Position numbers and translations under genes: made by a program | NCBI GenBank assembly: GCA_002163245.1 | Contig: MAAL01000145.1 | Location: forward strand, 1-64,000 | Reading direction: 5' to 3' | Length of the DNA: 64,000 nucleotides | DNA from: Gammaproteobacteria bacterium 42_54_T18 | GTDB lineage: Bacteria; Pseudomonadota; Gammaproteobacteria; Pseudomonadales; Ketobacteraceae | In this document: piece after piece, positions 1 to 8,365 of the stretch | How positions within the stretch are numbered: the first letter of the stretch is position 1 | Layout: every line of letters begins with the position of its first letter | The notes under the pieces: generated by a model | Told to the model about the DNA's origin: nothing | Seen by the model: only the letters and a program-made list of their open reading frames with translations | Database searches by the model: none

Positions 1-54
1 TTTATCGAAAAAGCCAAACAGGGCATATTCAAGAGAATGTTCGGAGGAAGATAA
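1..54 (+). CDS. minD: MinD, C-terminal end only (partial)
   Basis: The first 17 codons before a TAA read FIEKAKQGIFKRMFGGR, which matches the C-terminal amphipathic membrane-targeting helix of the division-site ATPase MinD. The rest of the gene lies outside the window. The stop codon is directly followed by the minE ATG, and the minE ribosome site (GGAGG) sits inside the last minD codons, so the two are translationally coupled. Identification rests on this short tail plus the adjacent minE. Confidence 0.9.
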   Translation, partial: FIEKAKQGIFKRMFGGR

Positions 55-318
55 ATGGCATTTCTGGATTACTTTCGTACCAAACAAAAAAACACGGCAA
101 ACACAGCCAAAGAGCGCTTACAAATTATCGTGGCCCATGAGCGTTCCACGCGCAACCAGCCTGACTATTTGCCCGCACTGCAAAAAGACCTTATCGAAGT
201 CATCAGTAAATATGTTGAAATCGACAAAGATCAAGTTTGCGTTAGCTTAGATAAAGAAGGTGAATGCTCGGTTCTTGAACTCAACATCACATTCCCTGAA
301 GAGCACGCTGTAAGTTAA
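55..318 (+). CDS. minE: MinE, cell division topological specificity factor
   Basis: An 87-residue protein of the usual MinE length. MinE stimulates the MinD ATPase and drives pole-to-pole oscillation so that FtsZ rings form at mid-cell. The N-terminal part (residues 1-30, starting MAFLDYFR) holds the membrane-binding and anti-MinCD helix, and the [11 protein letters not shown] segment at about 20-31 is the MinD contact region typical of the family. The C-terminal half is the dimerisation domain. The gene begins the base after the minD stop codon, with GGAGG seven bases upstream of the ATG inside minD. It is followed by an unusually long palindromic terminator. Confidence 0.97.
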   Translation: MAFLDYFRTKQKNTANTAKERLQIIVAHERSTRNQPDYLPALQKDLIEVISKYVEIDKDQVCVSLDKEGECSVLELNITFPEEHAVS

Positions 319-324
319 TAACAA

Positions 325-400
325 ACAGCTAAAGCCAAGACAAATAAAAAGCCTCGCAAGAAATCTTGCGAGGCTTTTTATTTGTCTTGGCTTTAGCTGT
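325..400. terminator. Bidirectional terminator: 76-bp near-perfect palindrome
   Basis: Two perfectly complementary 37-bp arms (325-361 and 364-400) flank a 2-bp centre. The inner part (GCCTCGCAAGA / TCTTGCGAGGC flanked by A5 and T5) is a classical rho-independent hairpin usable in both directions, between the convergent minE and the minus-strand gene ending at 426. The arms continue much further outward than termination requires. Confidence 0.85.
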
Positions 401-425
401 GAAAGCACTCTCGACCCCTGACCAA

Positions 426-1082
426 CTACCCTTTTATAACTTCGCGCGTCCCTTTAAACGATTCACGCTCTTCCATCAGGCTCTCATACAATGCTTTTTC
501 GTCATCAGAAAGTGCAGGGCCAGATCCTGCACCCAAATCAATATGAAGGTGCTTCTCCAGCGCTTCTGGCAAACCCTCCGGCAAATCACTATCTTCACTT
601 AACAGCGACACGCCAATTAAATCATTAGGCATGTATAACGGTTTTGCCAATAACATTTTTTTGTGGGGACCCGAATTCAACTCGATATTTCGGATATTAC
701 AAATACGCTCAATGGCAATATCAAAGGCTTTTTCAATGCCGTGAGCTCCCACAGAAACGGTTTTATGCTTAGCAGGCTTGTCTGGCAGCTTAATTCTAAT
801 TTTAAACTCTTGCCAATCCTTCCTTCCTGCACGTGAACGTGACTGAATTTGCAACCCGACCACTCGGCCGTCATCATGCACAACGCCATCACCACGTAAT
901 GCCTTCAACTCTATGTGAGCTTTATATCGCTGATCGAGGCTCTCTTGTAACGCAATCGCTTCTTTTTCTGCACGTTTACGGTCTTTACCTATACGTACAT
1001 ACTTCTGAATTTCCTTGCCATCCCAAGCCTTGGTGATCCGGTAATACTCCCTACTACCATCTTTAAGAACGGTAATCCCCAT
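426..1082 (-). CDS. Unrecognised protein, 218 residues
   Basis: I do not recognise this gene. The reading frame is open upstream to 1193, but that leader is hydrophobic and not coding-like, so I choose the ATG at 1082 (protein beginning MGITVLKDGSREYYRITKAW); the ribosome site there is weak. The N-terminal 60 residues, strand-rich with a lysine/arginine-rich helix (KDRKRAEKEAIALQ), resemble the AP2-like DNA-binding module seen at the N terminus of some phage-type integrases, but no integrase catalytic domain follows. The middle has basic beta-like segments and the C terminus is acidic. It has no signal peptide or membrane segment. It shares the palindromic terminator with minE and stands alone between minE and pomB. 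Confidence 0.6.
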   Translation of the reverse strand: MGITVLKDGSREYYRITKAWDGKEIQKYVRIGKDRKRAEKEAIALQESLDQRYKAHIELKALRGDGVVHDDGRVVGLQIQSRSRAGRKDWQEFKIRIKLPDKPAKHKTVSVGAHGIEKAFDIAIERICNIRNIELNSGPHKKMLLAKPLYMPNDLIGVSLLSEDSDLPEGLPEALEKHLHIDLGAGSGPALSDDEKALYESLMEERESFKGTREVIKG

Positions 1083-1427
1083 GCGGCTAAACCTAATGTA
1101 GAAATTCTTGTTATTTATCGAATATTGCTTAACGCAAATACATTGAGGGGCCGAAAAAAGATAAATGAAACACACGAGAAAACAACCAGACAAAGCTCTC
1201 GCTTATCCGCTTGTGTATAAAAATCCAATTCTGCCCCCAGCCTCAGTATCTATTTGACTACTGAAGCTACTTGTTAATGTACCCGTTCGGTGGTTATTTT
1301 CAAGGCTTTTGACGCAAAAAGCAGCATCTCTATGGTCAACTGGGGGGATATTCACCTAGATAAAATAGGGTTCATCAGGGTGCGATGGGCATCAAATATA
1401 CATTCAATCGAAAACCGAGAGGGCCGA
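1083..1427. other. Intergenic region, no gene seen
   Basis: About 345 bases between the pomB stop and the unrecognised gene at 426-1082. It must hold the promoter of the latter and the 3' end of the pomB message. I see no clear terminator hairpin after pomB, no RNA gene and no convincing short ORF with a ribosome site. Confidence 0.5.
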
Positions 1428-2783
1428 CTAAAAGAACTCTCCATCATCTAGGCCAGGCTTAGCATCTTGAGGCTGAGCAAAAGGATCAACAGATAGATCA
1501 AAGTCCCCCCCCAAACCCGGTTTCACGACATCATTCTCTGGTACAGAGGGCTCTGGTTCAACAGGAATGCTTTCTCTAACAATAGGGTCATCTTCTGAAA
1601 GCACATCAAATCCGTCAATGCCACCATCGATATCATCAAATTCTTCTCCTGAGGGGGCTTCCGGCTCAGGAACCAGCAAGTCTTCAGGCACCTCTTCAAA
1701 CGCACTTATTTCTCGCTCCTCTTCAACTTCTTCTTCCTCTTCGACATCGCCCAAATCAGCTTCATCAACCAGAATTTCAAATCCTTCAACACCTTCCAGC
1801 CCCGCCTGCCTTAACAGGTCTTCCGTAAACTCCTCATCTTCGGGCAACGCCTCCTCCCCACTAAGAATTTTGTCGTCATTCTCTCCCTGATTAATAATAA
1901 TTTCTACACGCCGATTAATACTTCGATTTTCACTAGAGTCATTTTCTACTAAAGGGCGCGTATCGCCATGACCAACAATGGTAAATTTAGCCGGATCCAT
2001 GGTACCGGTTTTCAATAATTCATGAGCAACCGAGACCGATCGCGCCGAGGACAACTCCCAATTGGAGCGAAATCGTAATGTCGATATTGGTATATCATCC
2101 GTGTGCCCTGAGACAGCGAATACACCATTAATACTTTCAATCGCTCCACGAATCTTATCCATGACCGGAATAAAGCTATCCCGCAACGTTGCCGAACCTG
2201 ACTCAAAGGACCCCTTCTCCTTCACACGAATAACAATTTGACGCCCCTGAGTTTCTACTTCAATACGGCCTTTTCGAATTTCATCCATCAATTTCGCAGC
2301 TGTTTTTACAGCCTCTGCTTGCGTTTTTGCTTCAAGCTTTTTCTTGATCTCTTCCATCGCCTTCGCGACGTCTACTTTCTTATTATCTGCGTTCTTGTCG
2401 TCTTCTGAACTTTCCCCCTTACCTTCTTGATCCTCTTTTTCGTCAGACTCAGGTGTACACTCCACATCCAATGTGCTGGCAAGATCATCAACCGTGTGCT
2501 GACGCACCTCGTTAAGAACTGTCGGTTCGGGCTTACCGGGAGAAAATTCCTGGGCAATAATAGACGTACCTTTGGGAGTGGAATCTGCTTTTATTTGCTG
2601 CTGAACCCCAAACGCCTCCTTCATGGAGCCAGCAACTTGTTTGTATTTTTGTGCATCCATCTCAGAAAAAGCCAACAATAGAACAAAGAAACACATCAAC
2701 AGCGACATTAAATCTGCAAAGGTGGCAAGATACGCTGGCAGCCCCGTGGGGCATTCAGGACATTCGCACTCTTCATCACTCAC
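1428..2783 (-). CDS. pomB: PomB-like flagellar stator protein with long acidic C-terminal extension
   Basis: Stator subunit that couples ion flow to flagellar rotation with PomA. The Cys-rich N terminus (CECPECP) and the single membrane helix at about residues 15-39 with FADLMSLLM, including the ion-binding Asp24, closely match the Vibrio-type sodium-driven PomB. An OmpA-like peptidoglycan-binding domain lies at about 185-305 (SGHTDD, SNWELSSAR and NRRVEI motifs). Two parts are unusual: an acidic linker at about 105-135, and a roughly 145-residue tail after the OmpA domain that is very rich in Glu and Asp. The protein is 451 residues; known PomB proteins are near 315. It lies 22 bases after pomA, in one operon. 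Confidence 0.93.
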   Translation of the reverse strand: MSDEECECPECPTGLPAYLATFADLMSLLMCFFVLLLAFSEMDAQKYKQVAGSMKEAFGVQQQIKADSTPKGTSIIAQEFSPGKPEPTVLNEVRQHTVDDLASTLDVECTPESDEKEDQEGKGESSEDDKNADNKKVDVAKAMEEIKKKLEAKTQAEAVKTAAKLMDEIRKGRIEVETQGRQIVIRVKEKGSFESGSATLRDSFIPVMDKIRGAIESINGVFAVSGHTDDIPISTLRFRSNWELSSARSVSVAHELLKTGTMDPAKFTIVGHGDTRPLVENDSSENRSINRRVEIIINQGENDDKILSGEEALPEDEEFTEDLLRQAGLEGVEGFEILVDEADLGDVEEEEEVEEEREISAFEEVPEDLLVPEPEAPSGEEFDDIDGGIDGFDVLSEDDPIVRESIPVEPEPSVPENDVVKPGLGGDFDLSVDPFAQPQDAKPGLDDGEFF

Positions 2784-2805
2784 GGTTTACACCGCCCAAA
2801 CCGCG

Positions 2806-3570
2806 TCAACCATCATCATCTTCAGAACCACGCTTACCTTCAGCAAGATAAGTCTTCAACAACGATTGAATCACTCTTGGATTCTGGCCAGCCTGAATGG
2901 CTACCAGCGCATCAATAATCATCGATTTCACCCGAGCCTCTTCATTTGCTCGAGTTTTACATTTGTCAGCAATAGGCAGAGCTACCATATTTGCAATCAT
3001 TGCACCGTACAGTGTTGTTAACAACGCTACCGCCATCGCTGGCCCGATAGACTTGGGGTCATCCATATTTGATAGCATCTGCACCAAACCCACCAAGGTC
3101 CCAATCATTCCCATTGCAGGAGCCACATCTCCAACTTGCTGCCACAATCCAGCACCCTGCATATGGCGACCCATTGCTTCTTTCATATCTTTCGTCAGCA
3201 TTCCTTTTACAACTTCCGGGTCATGCCCATCGACCAACAATGTAATACCCTGCTGTAAAAAGTCGTTGCTAACCTCCTTGCCCTCCAGAGACAACAAGCC
3301 ACCTTTACGTGCTGTATCTGCAATATCTACAACTTCAACAATGATTTCTTCAGGGGGGGACAGTGAGAACTTAAAGCTCTTTCCTGCAACTTTAAATGCC
3401 CCAAGAAACTCTCCCATAGGGTACTTCATTAAAATCGCAAACAACGTGCCACCAAAAACAACCAGTATTGAAGGTATGTTCACAAAGATCAGTACATTGC
3501 CACCTGTTGCCATTGCCGCAATAACAATAGTAAAAGCTCCAACTAGCCCTACCAGGGTTGCTAAATCCAC
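2806..3570 (-). CDS. pomA: PomA-like flagellar stator protein
   Basis: Inner-membrane stator channel subunit with four membrane segments, partner of PomB in torque generation. The frame is open to a GTG at 3606, but the GTG at 3570 is preferred: it has GGAG eight bases upstream, gives the family N terminus VDLATLVGL and a 254-residue protein, the usual PomA length. The conserved cytoplasmic loop is between membrane segments 2 and 3, and the C-terminal MotA/ExbB-like core (about 150-225, with GPAMAVALLTTLYGAM) is intact. It is divergent from xseB, an arrangement known from Vibrio and Shewanella. Confidence 0.95.
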   Translation of the reverse strand: MDLATLVGLVGAFTIVIAAMATGGNVLIFVNIPSILVVFGGTLFAILMKYPMGEFLGAFKVAGKSFKFSLSPPEEIIVEVVDIADTARKGGLLSLEGKEVSNDFLQQGITLLVDGHDPEVVKGMLTKDMKEAMGRHMQGAGLWQQVGDVAPAMGMIGTLVGLVQMLSNMDDPKSIGPAMAVALLTTLYGAMIANMVALPIADKCKTRANEEARVKSMIIDALVAIQAGQNPRVIQSLLKTYLAEGKRGSEDDDG

Positions 3571-3618
3571 ACTTCCCGCTCCATTATCAACACCCTCACG
3601 CCTCACAAAATAACCACT

Positions 3619-3648
3619 TATATAACTTAGTCTAGACAGGATTCTGAA
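3619..3648 (-). promoter_or_regulatory. Candidate pomAB promoter
   Basis: On the minus strand TTCAGA (3643-3648) and TATATA (3619-3624) are separated by 18 bases and lie about 50 bases upstream of the chosen pomA start. Four of six bases match at each hexamer. The spacer contains the palindrome GTCTAGAC. This is a pattern match only. Confidence 0.3.
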
Positions 3649-3755
3649 TAATTCCGGCTAAGTTGCTGCGTTTTATCGGTTTATACCAAGGTTTCATTGA
3701 CCAACCCCCCTCTCATTCGGTAAATTGGCCCCTCGAAACGCAGGGGCACGGTGCA

Positions 3756-3992
3756 ATGGCTAAAAAGAAAGACTCTATCGACTTTGAAAAGTCACTGAAA
3801 ACACTCGAAAAGATCGTAGATGACATGGAAACGGGTGAGCTTTCTCTAGAACAATCCCTGACAGCTTTTGAGAAAGGTATAAAACTCACAAAAGATTGCC
3901 AAACAGCGTTAAACCACGCTGAGCAGCGTGTGCAGATTCTTGTTGAACAACATGGCGAAGAAAACCTAGAACCCTTTGAGGCTGACGAGTAG
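3756..3992 (+). CDS. xseB: Exodeoxyribonuclease VII small subunit
   Basis: A 78-residue protein of the XseB family, the small subunit that associates with XseA to degrade single-stranded DNA in the cytoplasm. The characteristic segment FEKSLKTLEKIVDDMETGELSLEQSL followed by FEKGIKL is present in order. The frame is open upstream to 3663, but the ATG at 3756 (MAKKKDSIDF) gives the family length. It is the first gene of the xseB-ispA-dxs operon, with ispA 12 bases downstream. Confidence 0.96.
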   Translation: MAKKKDSIDFEKSLKTLEKIVDDMETGELSLEQSLTAFEKGIKLTKDCQTALNHAEQRVQILVEQHGEENLEPFEADE

Positions 3993-4004
3993 CCCCCCCC
4001 CACC

Positions 4005-4910
4005 ATGCAGACCCCTTTCGAATTCGACCTGCCACCCTACCTGCAACAATGCCAAGACGCCGTTGACACCAGGCTAGAGTATTGGCTTATCGAACAGCCA
4101 AGCATTTCCCAAAACCTTGCTGAAGCCATGCGTTATGCAACATTTAACGGGGGCAAACGCGTAAGACCCATCCTCGTGTTTGCTGCTGCAGAAGCCTTAG
4201 GGGCCAATAAAAATCAAGCCGTAGATGCTGCATGTGCACTGGAAATGGTACACGCATATTCATTGGTCCACGATGACCTGCCAGCAATGGATAATGATGA
4301 CCTACGCAGAGGCAAACCAACGTGCCACATCGCATTTGATGAGGCCACCGCAATTCTAGCGGGCGACTCCTTGCAGTGCTTTGCTTTCGAAGTATTAACA
4401 GAAAGCGATCTACCGGCAATGACCGACAATATCAAGCTAGCAATGATTCGCACGTTAGCAAAAGCCAGCGGAACCATTGGCATGGCAGGGGGACAAGCCC
4501 TTGACCTAGCATCAGAAGGCAAACAACTCACACTGGAAGAGCTAGAAACCGTACACCGCCACAAAACTGGCTGCCTTATACGCGCCAGTGTTGCTATGGG
4601 CGGCATGATCGCACAAGGCAACGAACAGCAGATGCACGCCCTCGACGAATACGCAGACGCCATCGGCCTTGCATTCCAGGTCCAAGATGACATCTTGGAT
4701 ATCATCAGCGACACCGAAACCTTAGGCAAACAACAAGGCGCAGATATCGCGTTAAACAAAGCGACTTACCCCAACATCCTCGGGTTAGACGCCGCCAAGC
4801 TGCTCGCTCAAGACCTTAATCATAAAGCACAAAACGCCCTAACCTCATTTGATGAAAAAGCCTTGCCGTTACGCGCACTGGCCAATTACATCGTTTCAAG
4901 AAGTCATTAA
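4005..4910 (+). CDS. ispA: Farnesyl diphosphate synthase
   Basis: Polyprenyl synthase of 301 residues that condenses IPP with DMAPP and GPP to make farnesyl diphosphate. Visible motifs are GGKRVRP (about 46-52), the first Asp-rich motif DDLPAMDNDDLRRGK (about 87-101), the Lys-Thr-Gly segment HRHKTG, and the second Asp-rich motif DDILDIISD (about 227-235). It sits between xseB and dxs, the usual gammaproteobacterial isoprenoid operon. Confidence 0.97.
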   Translation: MQTPFEFDLPPYLQQCQDAVDTRLEYWLIEQPSISQNLAEAMRYATFNGGKRVRPILVFAAAEALGANKNQAVDAACALEMVHAYSLVHDDLPAMDNDDLRRGKPTCHIAFDEATAILAGDSLQCFAFEVLTESDLPAMTDNIKLAMIRTLAKASGTIGMAGGQALDLASEGKQLTLEELETVHRHKTGCLIRASVAMGGMIAQGNEQQMHALDEYADAIGLAFQVQDDILDIISDTETLGKQQGADIALNKATYPNILGLDAAKLLAQDLNHKAQNALTSFDEKALPLRALANYIVSRSH

Positions 4911-4981
4911 GGTTAATTCCCGTCACACCCCAAAGCAATTCAGCCCCCTACCAAGGCACTCCAGAAAAGCCATATAAAGCA

Positions 4982-5012
4982 CTGCCGTTTTCACATCCGA
5001 ATAGGGTATAAT
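4982..5012 (+). promoter_or_regulatory. Candidate promoter upstream of dxs
   Basis: A perfect TATAAT (5007-5012) stands 38 bases before the dxs ATG. The -35 is poor (CTGCCG at 4982-4987, 19-base spacing). It could give dxs an internal promoter within the xseB-ispA-dxs operon, consistent with the 140-base gap between ispA and dxs. Confidence 0.4.
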
Positions 5013-5050
5013 CCCTGCCTACACCGACCAGCCAAGAGTTTGCTGTTTTT

Positions 5051-6982
5051 ATGCTCACTGAAATCCCCTTAACACGCCCTTCTACCCCGCTGCTGGACAG
5101 CGTTAACTCTCCAGCACAACTACGTGTACTCAGTGAAGAACAGCTACCAATTCTCGCCCTTGAATTACGTCAGTATTTACTGTTTTCTGTCGGTAAAACC
5201 GGCGGGCACTTTGGTGCTGGACTAGGGGTCGTTGAACTCACCATCGCACTGCATTATGTATTTAACACCCCCAGCGACCGCTTAGTATGGGATGTTGGCC
5301 ACCAGGCCTATCCGCACAAAATCCTGACTGGGCGTCGTAAAGAAATGCTAACACTTCGCCAAAAAGACGGGCTATGCGCGTTCCCCAATCGGGATGAAAG
5401 CGAATACGACACCTTTGGAGTTGGCCATTCAAGCACTTCCATCAGTGCCGCACTGGGAATGGCTCTAGGGTCTGAGTTACAAGGCCTACTTAACAAACAT
5501 GTCGCCATTATCGGGGATGGCGCAATGACAGGCGGCATGGCATTTGAGGCAATGCAACACGCGGGACACCTCAAAACCAACATGCTGATTATTCTGAATG
5601 ACAATGATATGTCCATATCAGAAAGTGTCGGTGGTTTATCAAACTACTTCTCTCGTATTTGGGCCAGCCGCAGATACAATTCATTACGCGAAGGCGGGAA
5701 GAAGGTATTAGAAAGCATGCCCAATGCGATGGAGTTTGCCCGTCGCACAGAAGAGCACATGAAAGGCATGGTTTCTCCTGGAACCTTATTTGAAGAAATG
5801 GGGTTTAACTATATCGGCCCCATTGATGGTCACAATATAGAGGAGCTAACACTCTATCTTGATAAGTTAAAAGACCTTCCTGGACCACGAATTTTACACG
5901 TCATCACACAAAAAGGTCGCGGCTTCACACCTGCCGAAAAAGACCCTATAGGCTATCATGCCTTAGGGAAAATTGACCCCAAACCGCCAGTAAAAGCAAC
6001 CACTCAAGACAACACGGCACAAGCAATACCCACCAAGCCAAAGTACTCCGATATCTTCGGGCAGTTTCTCTGCGATGTAGCCGAGAACGACCAGCGCTTA
6101 CTTGCCATCACTCCCGCCATGCGTGAAGGCTCCGGCATGGTGACATTTTCAAAACGTTTCCCCAAACAATACCAAGATGTCGCTATTGCAGAACAACACG
6201 CAGTCACCTTGGCGGCAGGCGCAGCTTGCGAAGGGTTGAAGCCGATCGTTGCTATTTACAGCACTTTTTTACAGCGCGGATATGACCAACTTATTCACGA
6301 TGTCGCATTACAAAACCTCGACGTACTGTTTGGTATTGATCGAGCAGGCCTGGTTGGGGAAGACGGCCCAACTCATGCGGGTGCTTATGACTTAAGCTTT
6401 ATGCGCTGCATCCCCAACATGATCATCATGGCACCATCCAATGAAAATGAATGTCGCCAAATGCTTTACACTGGATACCAGTTTCCTGGACCAGCTGCGG
6501 TTCGCTACCCTCGAGGCACAGGGCCCGGTGCAACGATTGCACAAACAATGACGGAAATACCTCTCGGAAAATCCAACACCTTACGAGAAGGTAAAGGTAT
6601 CGCCATTTTGGCATTCGGATCAATGGTTGAAACCGCCCGCCAAGCTGCCAACCACCTTAACGCAACACTCATCGATATGCGCTTTATCAAACCGCTTGAT
6701 GAAGAGGCAGTCATTCACGCAGCGAACAACCACTCACTCATTGTTACCGCAGAAGAAAATGCAATCATGGGTGGTGCAGGCTCTGCGGTAAACGAAGTCC
6801 TCGCTCGCGAAGGCATTGTACTTCCCATTTTAAATCTCGGTATCCCAGACGACTTTATCGAACACGGCAAGCCGTCAGAAATGCTCGACGCCTGCTCACT
6901 CACCTCTGCAGGCATCCAAGCAAGCATTGAAGCTCGCCTGCAAAAGCTTGAAAGTCAACGTGATGCAAAAAACGTGAGCTAA
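5051..6982 (+). CDS. dxs: 1-deoxy-D-xylulose-5-phosphate synthase
   Basis: Thiamine-diphosphate enzyme (643 residues) that joins pyruvate and glyceraldehyde 3-phosphate, the first step of the MEP isoprenoid pathway and a source of thiamine and pyridoxal precursors. The N-terminal domain has [15 protein letters not shown] and the TPP/Mg motif [13 protein letters not shown] with DNDMSIS downstream. The transketolase pyrimidine domain follows ([22 protein letters not shown]), and a C-terminal domain ends with IPDDFIEHG. Length is normal. The start has AAGAG upstream. Next gene begins 17 bases after the stop. Confidence 0.98.
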   Translation: MLTEIPLTRPSTPLLDSVNSPAQLRVLSEEQLPILALELRQYLLFSVGKTGGHFGAGLGVVELTIALHYVFNTPSDRLVWDVGHQAYPHKILTGRRKEMLTLRQKDGLCAFPNRDESEYDTFGVGHSSTSISAALGMALGSELQGLLNKHVAIIGDGAMTGGMAFEAMQHAGHLKTNMLIILNDNDMSISESVGGLSNYFSRIWASRRYNSLREGGKKVLESMPNAMEFARRTEEHMKGMVSPGTLFEEMGFNYIGPIDGHNIEELTLYLDKLKDLPGPRILHVITQKGRGFTPAEKDPIGYHALGKIDPKPPVKATTQDNTAQAIPTKPKYSDIFGQFLCDVAENDQRLLAITPAMREGSGMVTFSKRFPKQYQDVAIAEQHAVTLAAGAACEGLKPIVAIYSTFLQRGYDQLIHDVALQNLDVLFGIDRAGLVGEDGPTHAGAYDLSFMRCIPNMIIMAPSNENECRQMLYTGYQFPGPAAVRYPRGTGPGATIAQTMTEIPLGKSNTLREGKGIAILAFGSMVETARQAANHLNATLIDMRFIKPLDEEAVIHAANNHSLIVTAEENAIMGGAGSAVNEVLAREGIVLPILNLGIPDDFIEHGKPSEMLDACSLTSAGIQASIEARLQKLESQRDAKNVS

Positions 6983-6999
6983 AACTACACGAGTAACCT

Positions 7000-7674
7000 A
7001 TGTTCTACGCAATCTTTGCCCTTCTATTCCTTGCCCTAAGCACCCTTCCTGGTCTCTGGACACGCTGGACATTATCGCGCTACAGCAAACCTCGTAAAGA
7101 CATTCAATATACCGGCGAAGAGTTCGCAAAAGCACTCATCAGCAAATTCAAACTACACGACGTCAGCGTTGAAGCCGCCCCAGACAATGGCGATCACTAC
7201 GACCCCACCGACAAAGTAGTTCGCCTAAGTCCTGACAGGATGAAAACCAACAGCCTAACGGCTATCGCCGTTGCAGCTCACGAAGTTGGGCACGCACTGC
7301 AAGATGCCACTCAATACCCCGGGTTTTCCGCAAGCGGCAAGGTTCGCGTGGCAGCCCACCATTTTCGTCAAATGGGTACATGGGTCTTTGTTCTCGCGCC
7401 GGTTGTCGCACTTATTAGCAAAAACCCCATTATCGGCATGGTAACAGCAGGAATTGCCTTAATGAGTTATTTCTTATCGGCAGCAGTACACCTATTCAAT
7501 TTACCCATTGAGTTTGATGCCAGCTTTAAGCGTGCGCTGCCTATATTAGAAGACTGTGAATATCTCAGTGAAAGTGATTTAAAAGCCGCTCGTAAAATCC
7601 TTAAAGCTGCAGCAATGACATATGTAGCAAGTGCGCTGTTAAATATTGTGCCGCTTGGACGCTTACGGCGCTAA
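7000..7674 (+). CDS. YugP-family membrane zinc metallopeptidase
   Basis: A 224-residue membrane protein of the neutral zinc metallopeptidase family related to Bacillus YugP. The catalytic HEVGH motif is at about residues 94-98, followed by ALQDATQYPGF, as in the family. Hydrophobic segments lie at about 1-20, 125-165 and near the C terminus (ALLNIVPLG). The substrate is unknown. It is 17 bases downstream of dxs on the same strand, and its last codons overlap the end of the convergent pgpA by four bases. Confidence 0.85.
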   Translation: MFYAIFALLFLALSTLPGLWTRWTLSRYSKPRKDIQYTGEEFAKALISKFKLHDVSVEAAPDNGDHYDPTDKVVRLSPDRMKTNSLTAIAVAAHEVGHALQDATQYPGFSASGKVRVAAHHFRQMGTWVFVLAPVVALISKNPIIGMVTAGIALMSYFLSAAVHLFNLPIEFDASFKRALPILEDCEYLSESDLKAARKILKAAAMTYVASALLNIVPLGRLRR

Positions 7675-8144
7675 ACAAAATGCACCACACTAAATAAAAT
7701 TGCCCAAGCAAACACACCCGCCACAACATCATCAATCATAATACCTAAACCGCCGTGTACTTTTTTATCCAACCACGAGATTGGCCAAGGTTTCCAAATA
7801 TCGAAAATTCTAAATAACACAAACCCTAACAATGCCCAATACCATGTCACTGGTATTGCAATCATAGTAATCCAGTAACCCACAAACTCATCCCACACTA
7901 TCCCTCCGTGATCGTGTACCTGCCAATCCTTGGAGGTTTTACCGCAAATATAAATCCCCACTATCGCGGCAACTAAGACAACGGCGCAATAAGAAACCAA
8001 AGATAACTGTGATAGTGGCCAATACAACAACACCGCCATCACAGTACCAAAAGTACCCGGTGCCTTAGGTGCCGCCCCACTACCTAATCCAATAGCCAAA
8101 AAGTGAATAGGGTGCTTAAAACTTGATGACGGGACTTTGTTCAT
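7671..8144 (-). CDS. pgpA: Phosphatidylglycerophosphatase A
   Basis: Inner-membrane phosphatase of 157 residues that removes phosphate from phosphatidylglycerophosphate. Family motifs are GSGAAPKAPGTFGT near residue 20-36, VWDEFVGYW near 83-91, and the C-terminal IDDVVAGVFAW with the conserved acidic pair. Several membrane helices are visible. In related genomes pgpA directly follows thiL; here two genes (a GST-like gene and ybiT) separate them. Confidence 0.95.
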   Translation of the reverse strand: MNKVPSSSFKHPIHFLAIGLGSGAAPKAPGTFGTVMAVLLYWPLSQLSLVSYCAVVLVAAIVGIYICGKTSKDWQVHDHGGIVWDEFVGYWITMIAIPVTWYWALLGFVLFRIFDIWKPWPISWLDKKVHGGLGIMIDDVVAGVFAWAILFSVVHFV

Positions 8145-8288
8145 AAATCGACTGGCTCATTTTGGGAAACAAGCAACTTTACCAGGAAATCACAAGCAAC
8201 CCTAGTGATAGGGCTTTAAACAGCAAGCCCATGATGACAGAGAGGACTTTAAGTCACTATTGATGCCTGACTTGCCCTCTTGCAAAAA

Positions 8289-8304
8289 TAGAGTATTTAC
8301 TCTA
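8289..8304. promoter_or_regulatory. 16-bp perfect palindrome, possible operator
   Basis: TAGAGTATTTACTCTA is TAGAGTA and TACTCTA around a 2-base centre, 61 bases upstream of the GST-like gene start and in the divergent pgpA/GST region. The size suits a small dimeric repressor site, but no regulator is encoded next to it. Confidence 0.35.
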
Positions 8305-8365
8305 ATGTGATTTCACCCTATTTCTAAGCCCCCATACCTATCAACACCAACACAGTGGAGTCAAT

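Noticed and set aside
1567-1890. Plus-strand Ser-rich ORF opposite pomB
   Set aside because: Mirror of the acidic Glu/Asp codons of the PomB tail; composition is an antisense artefact and there is no ribosome site.
3571-3606. Longer pomA start at GTG 3606
   Set aside because: No ribosome site there; GTG 3570 has GGAG at eight bases and yields the normal PomA N terminus.
2897-3613. 238-codon plus-strand ORF opposite pomA
   Set aside because: Antisense shadow of a well-supported stator gene; no family resemblance.
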